Under the pieces are notes generated by a model. The model saw nothing but the letters and a program-made list of their open reading frames with translations, searched no databases and was not told the origin of the DNA. Made by a program: the position numbers and the translations under genes. From Actinomycetota bacterium (GTDB lineage Bacteria; Actinomycetota; Actinomycetes; Streptosporangiales; Streptosporangiaceae), in contig PLRW01000241.1 of the NCBI GenBank assembly GCA_003164955.1, forward strand, positions 1-41,497: a stretch of 41,497 nt of DNA, read 5' to 3'. Positions 41,181 to 41,497 of this stretch are shown one piece after another (position 1 is the stretch's first letter; each line of letters begins with the position of its first letter).

Positions 41181-41497
41181 TTAGCGCACTCCCTGCGGGC
41201 GGAACTGCACGCTGATCCGCGGCCCCACCGGGCGCGCCGTCTTCGGCACGGCGTGCTCCCAGGTCCGCTGGCAGCTGCCGCCCATGACGATGAGATCGCC
41301 GTGCCCCAGCTCATAGCGCTGTGCGGGGCCGCCACCGAGCGGCCGCAGCAGCAGCGCCCGCGGCGCTCCCAGCGACACGATCGCGACCATCGTGTCCTCC
41401 CGGCGTCCCCGGCCGATCGTGTCCCCGTGCCAGGCCACGCTGTCCCGGCCGTCCCGGTACAGGCACAGCCCGGCGGTCACGAACGGCTCGCCCAGCT
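41181..41497 (-). CDS. alkB: AlkB-like 2-oxoglutarate/Fe(II) dioxygenase (N-terminal part outside window)
   Basis: The frame is open to the right edge; 105 codons are visible. VAWHGDTIGR supplies the HxD iron ligands, WEHAVPK the distal His, and GPRISVQFRPQG the Arg that binds 2-oxoglutarate, with IVSLGAPRALLLRP and ELGHGDLIVMGGSCQRTW between. This is the C-terminal half of AlkB proteins, which demethylate 1-methyladenine and 3-methylcytosine in DNA or RNA. It converges on rho, 56 bp apart. Confidence 0.92.
   Translation of the reverse strand, partial: LGEPFVTAGLCLYRDGRDSVAWHGDTIGRGRREDTMVAIVSLGAPRALLLRPLGGGPAQRYELGHGDLIVMGGSCQRTWEHAVPKTARPVGPRISVQFRPQGVR

Overview
The window is about 41.5 kb of very GC-rich DNA with strong G/C preference at third codon positions, many GTG starts and short intergenic gaps. 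Gene content points to a soil-type, filament-forming actinomycete (Actinomycetota): glucosyl-3-phosphoglycerate synthase, DUF5709, DUF3072 and DUF6893-type small proteins, and an NhaA-DsbA fusion. Something near Streptosporangiales is my guess; the sequence alone does not fix the family. I see no tRNA, rRNA, CRISPR array, insertion sequence or phage genes.

Layout. 1-2.9 kb: the start of a secreted YVTN beta-propeller protein built of 126-bp repeats, a TMEM175-type membrane protein, a two-helix small protein, an orphan hicB antitoxin, and a PadR regulator whose partner gene is truncated. 2.9-9.4 kb: a class III aminotransferase, then a signalling island of one REC/DHp-like phosphotransfer protein and two divergent hybrid histidine kinases. 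9.4-16.3 kb: purine catabolism (8-oxoguanine deaminase, uricase, hydroxyisourate hydrolase, OHCU decarboxylase, allantoinase, allantoicase, and a stand-alone allophanate-hydrolase C-terminal domain), split by a second orphan hicB. 16.6-18 kb: a third hicB with a hicA relic and a MarR operon. 18.3-20 kb: mtnA and a class II aldolase, a likely methylthioribose-phosphate/DHAP shunt. 20-26.6 kb: GNAT acetyltransferase, SAM methyltransferase, YihY membrane protein, PfkB kinase, NAD kinase, flavin disulfide oxidoreductase. 26.8-32.9 kb: PPK2 and a TfoX-like protein, gpgS, and tyrosine catabolism (hpd, hmgA) with a divergent Lrp regulator. 33-41.5 kb: NhaA-DsbA, DUF5709, DUF3072, a YbdK-type ligase, a TOBE protein, an MreB paralogue, a short Rho with a long leader, and the end of an AlkB dioxygenase.

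Most notable: (1) the locus at 4.7-9.4 kb has the parts of a CckA/ChpT-like phosphorelay, and its REC/DHp gene has no stop codon of its own and runs antisense through the neighbouring kinase, so automatic annotation could miss it; (2) three separate hicB antitoxin genes are intact while the hicA toxin in front of each survives only as its C-terminal part; (3) several 14-36 bp tandem arrays lie between genes, two of them containing the last codons and stop codon of nadK and mreB; (4) the Rho has E. coli-like length and a strong promoter about 420 nt upstream.
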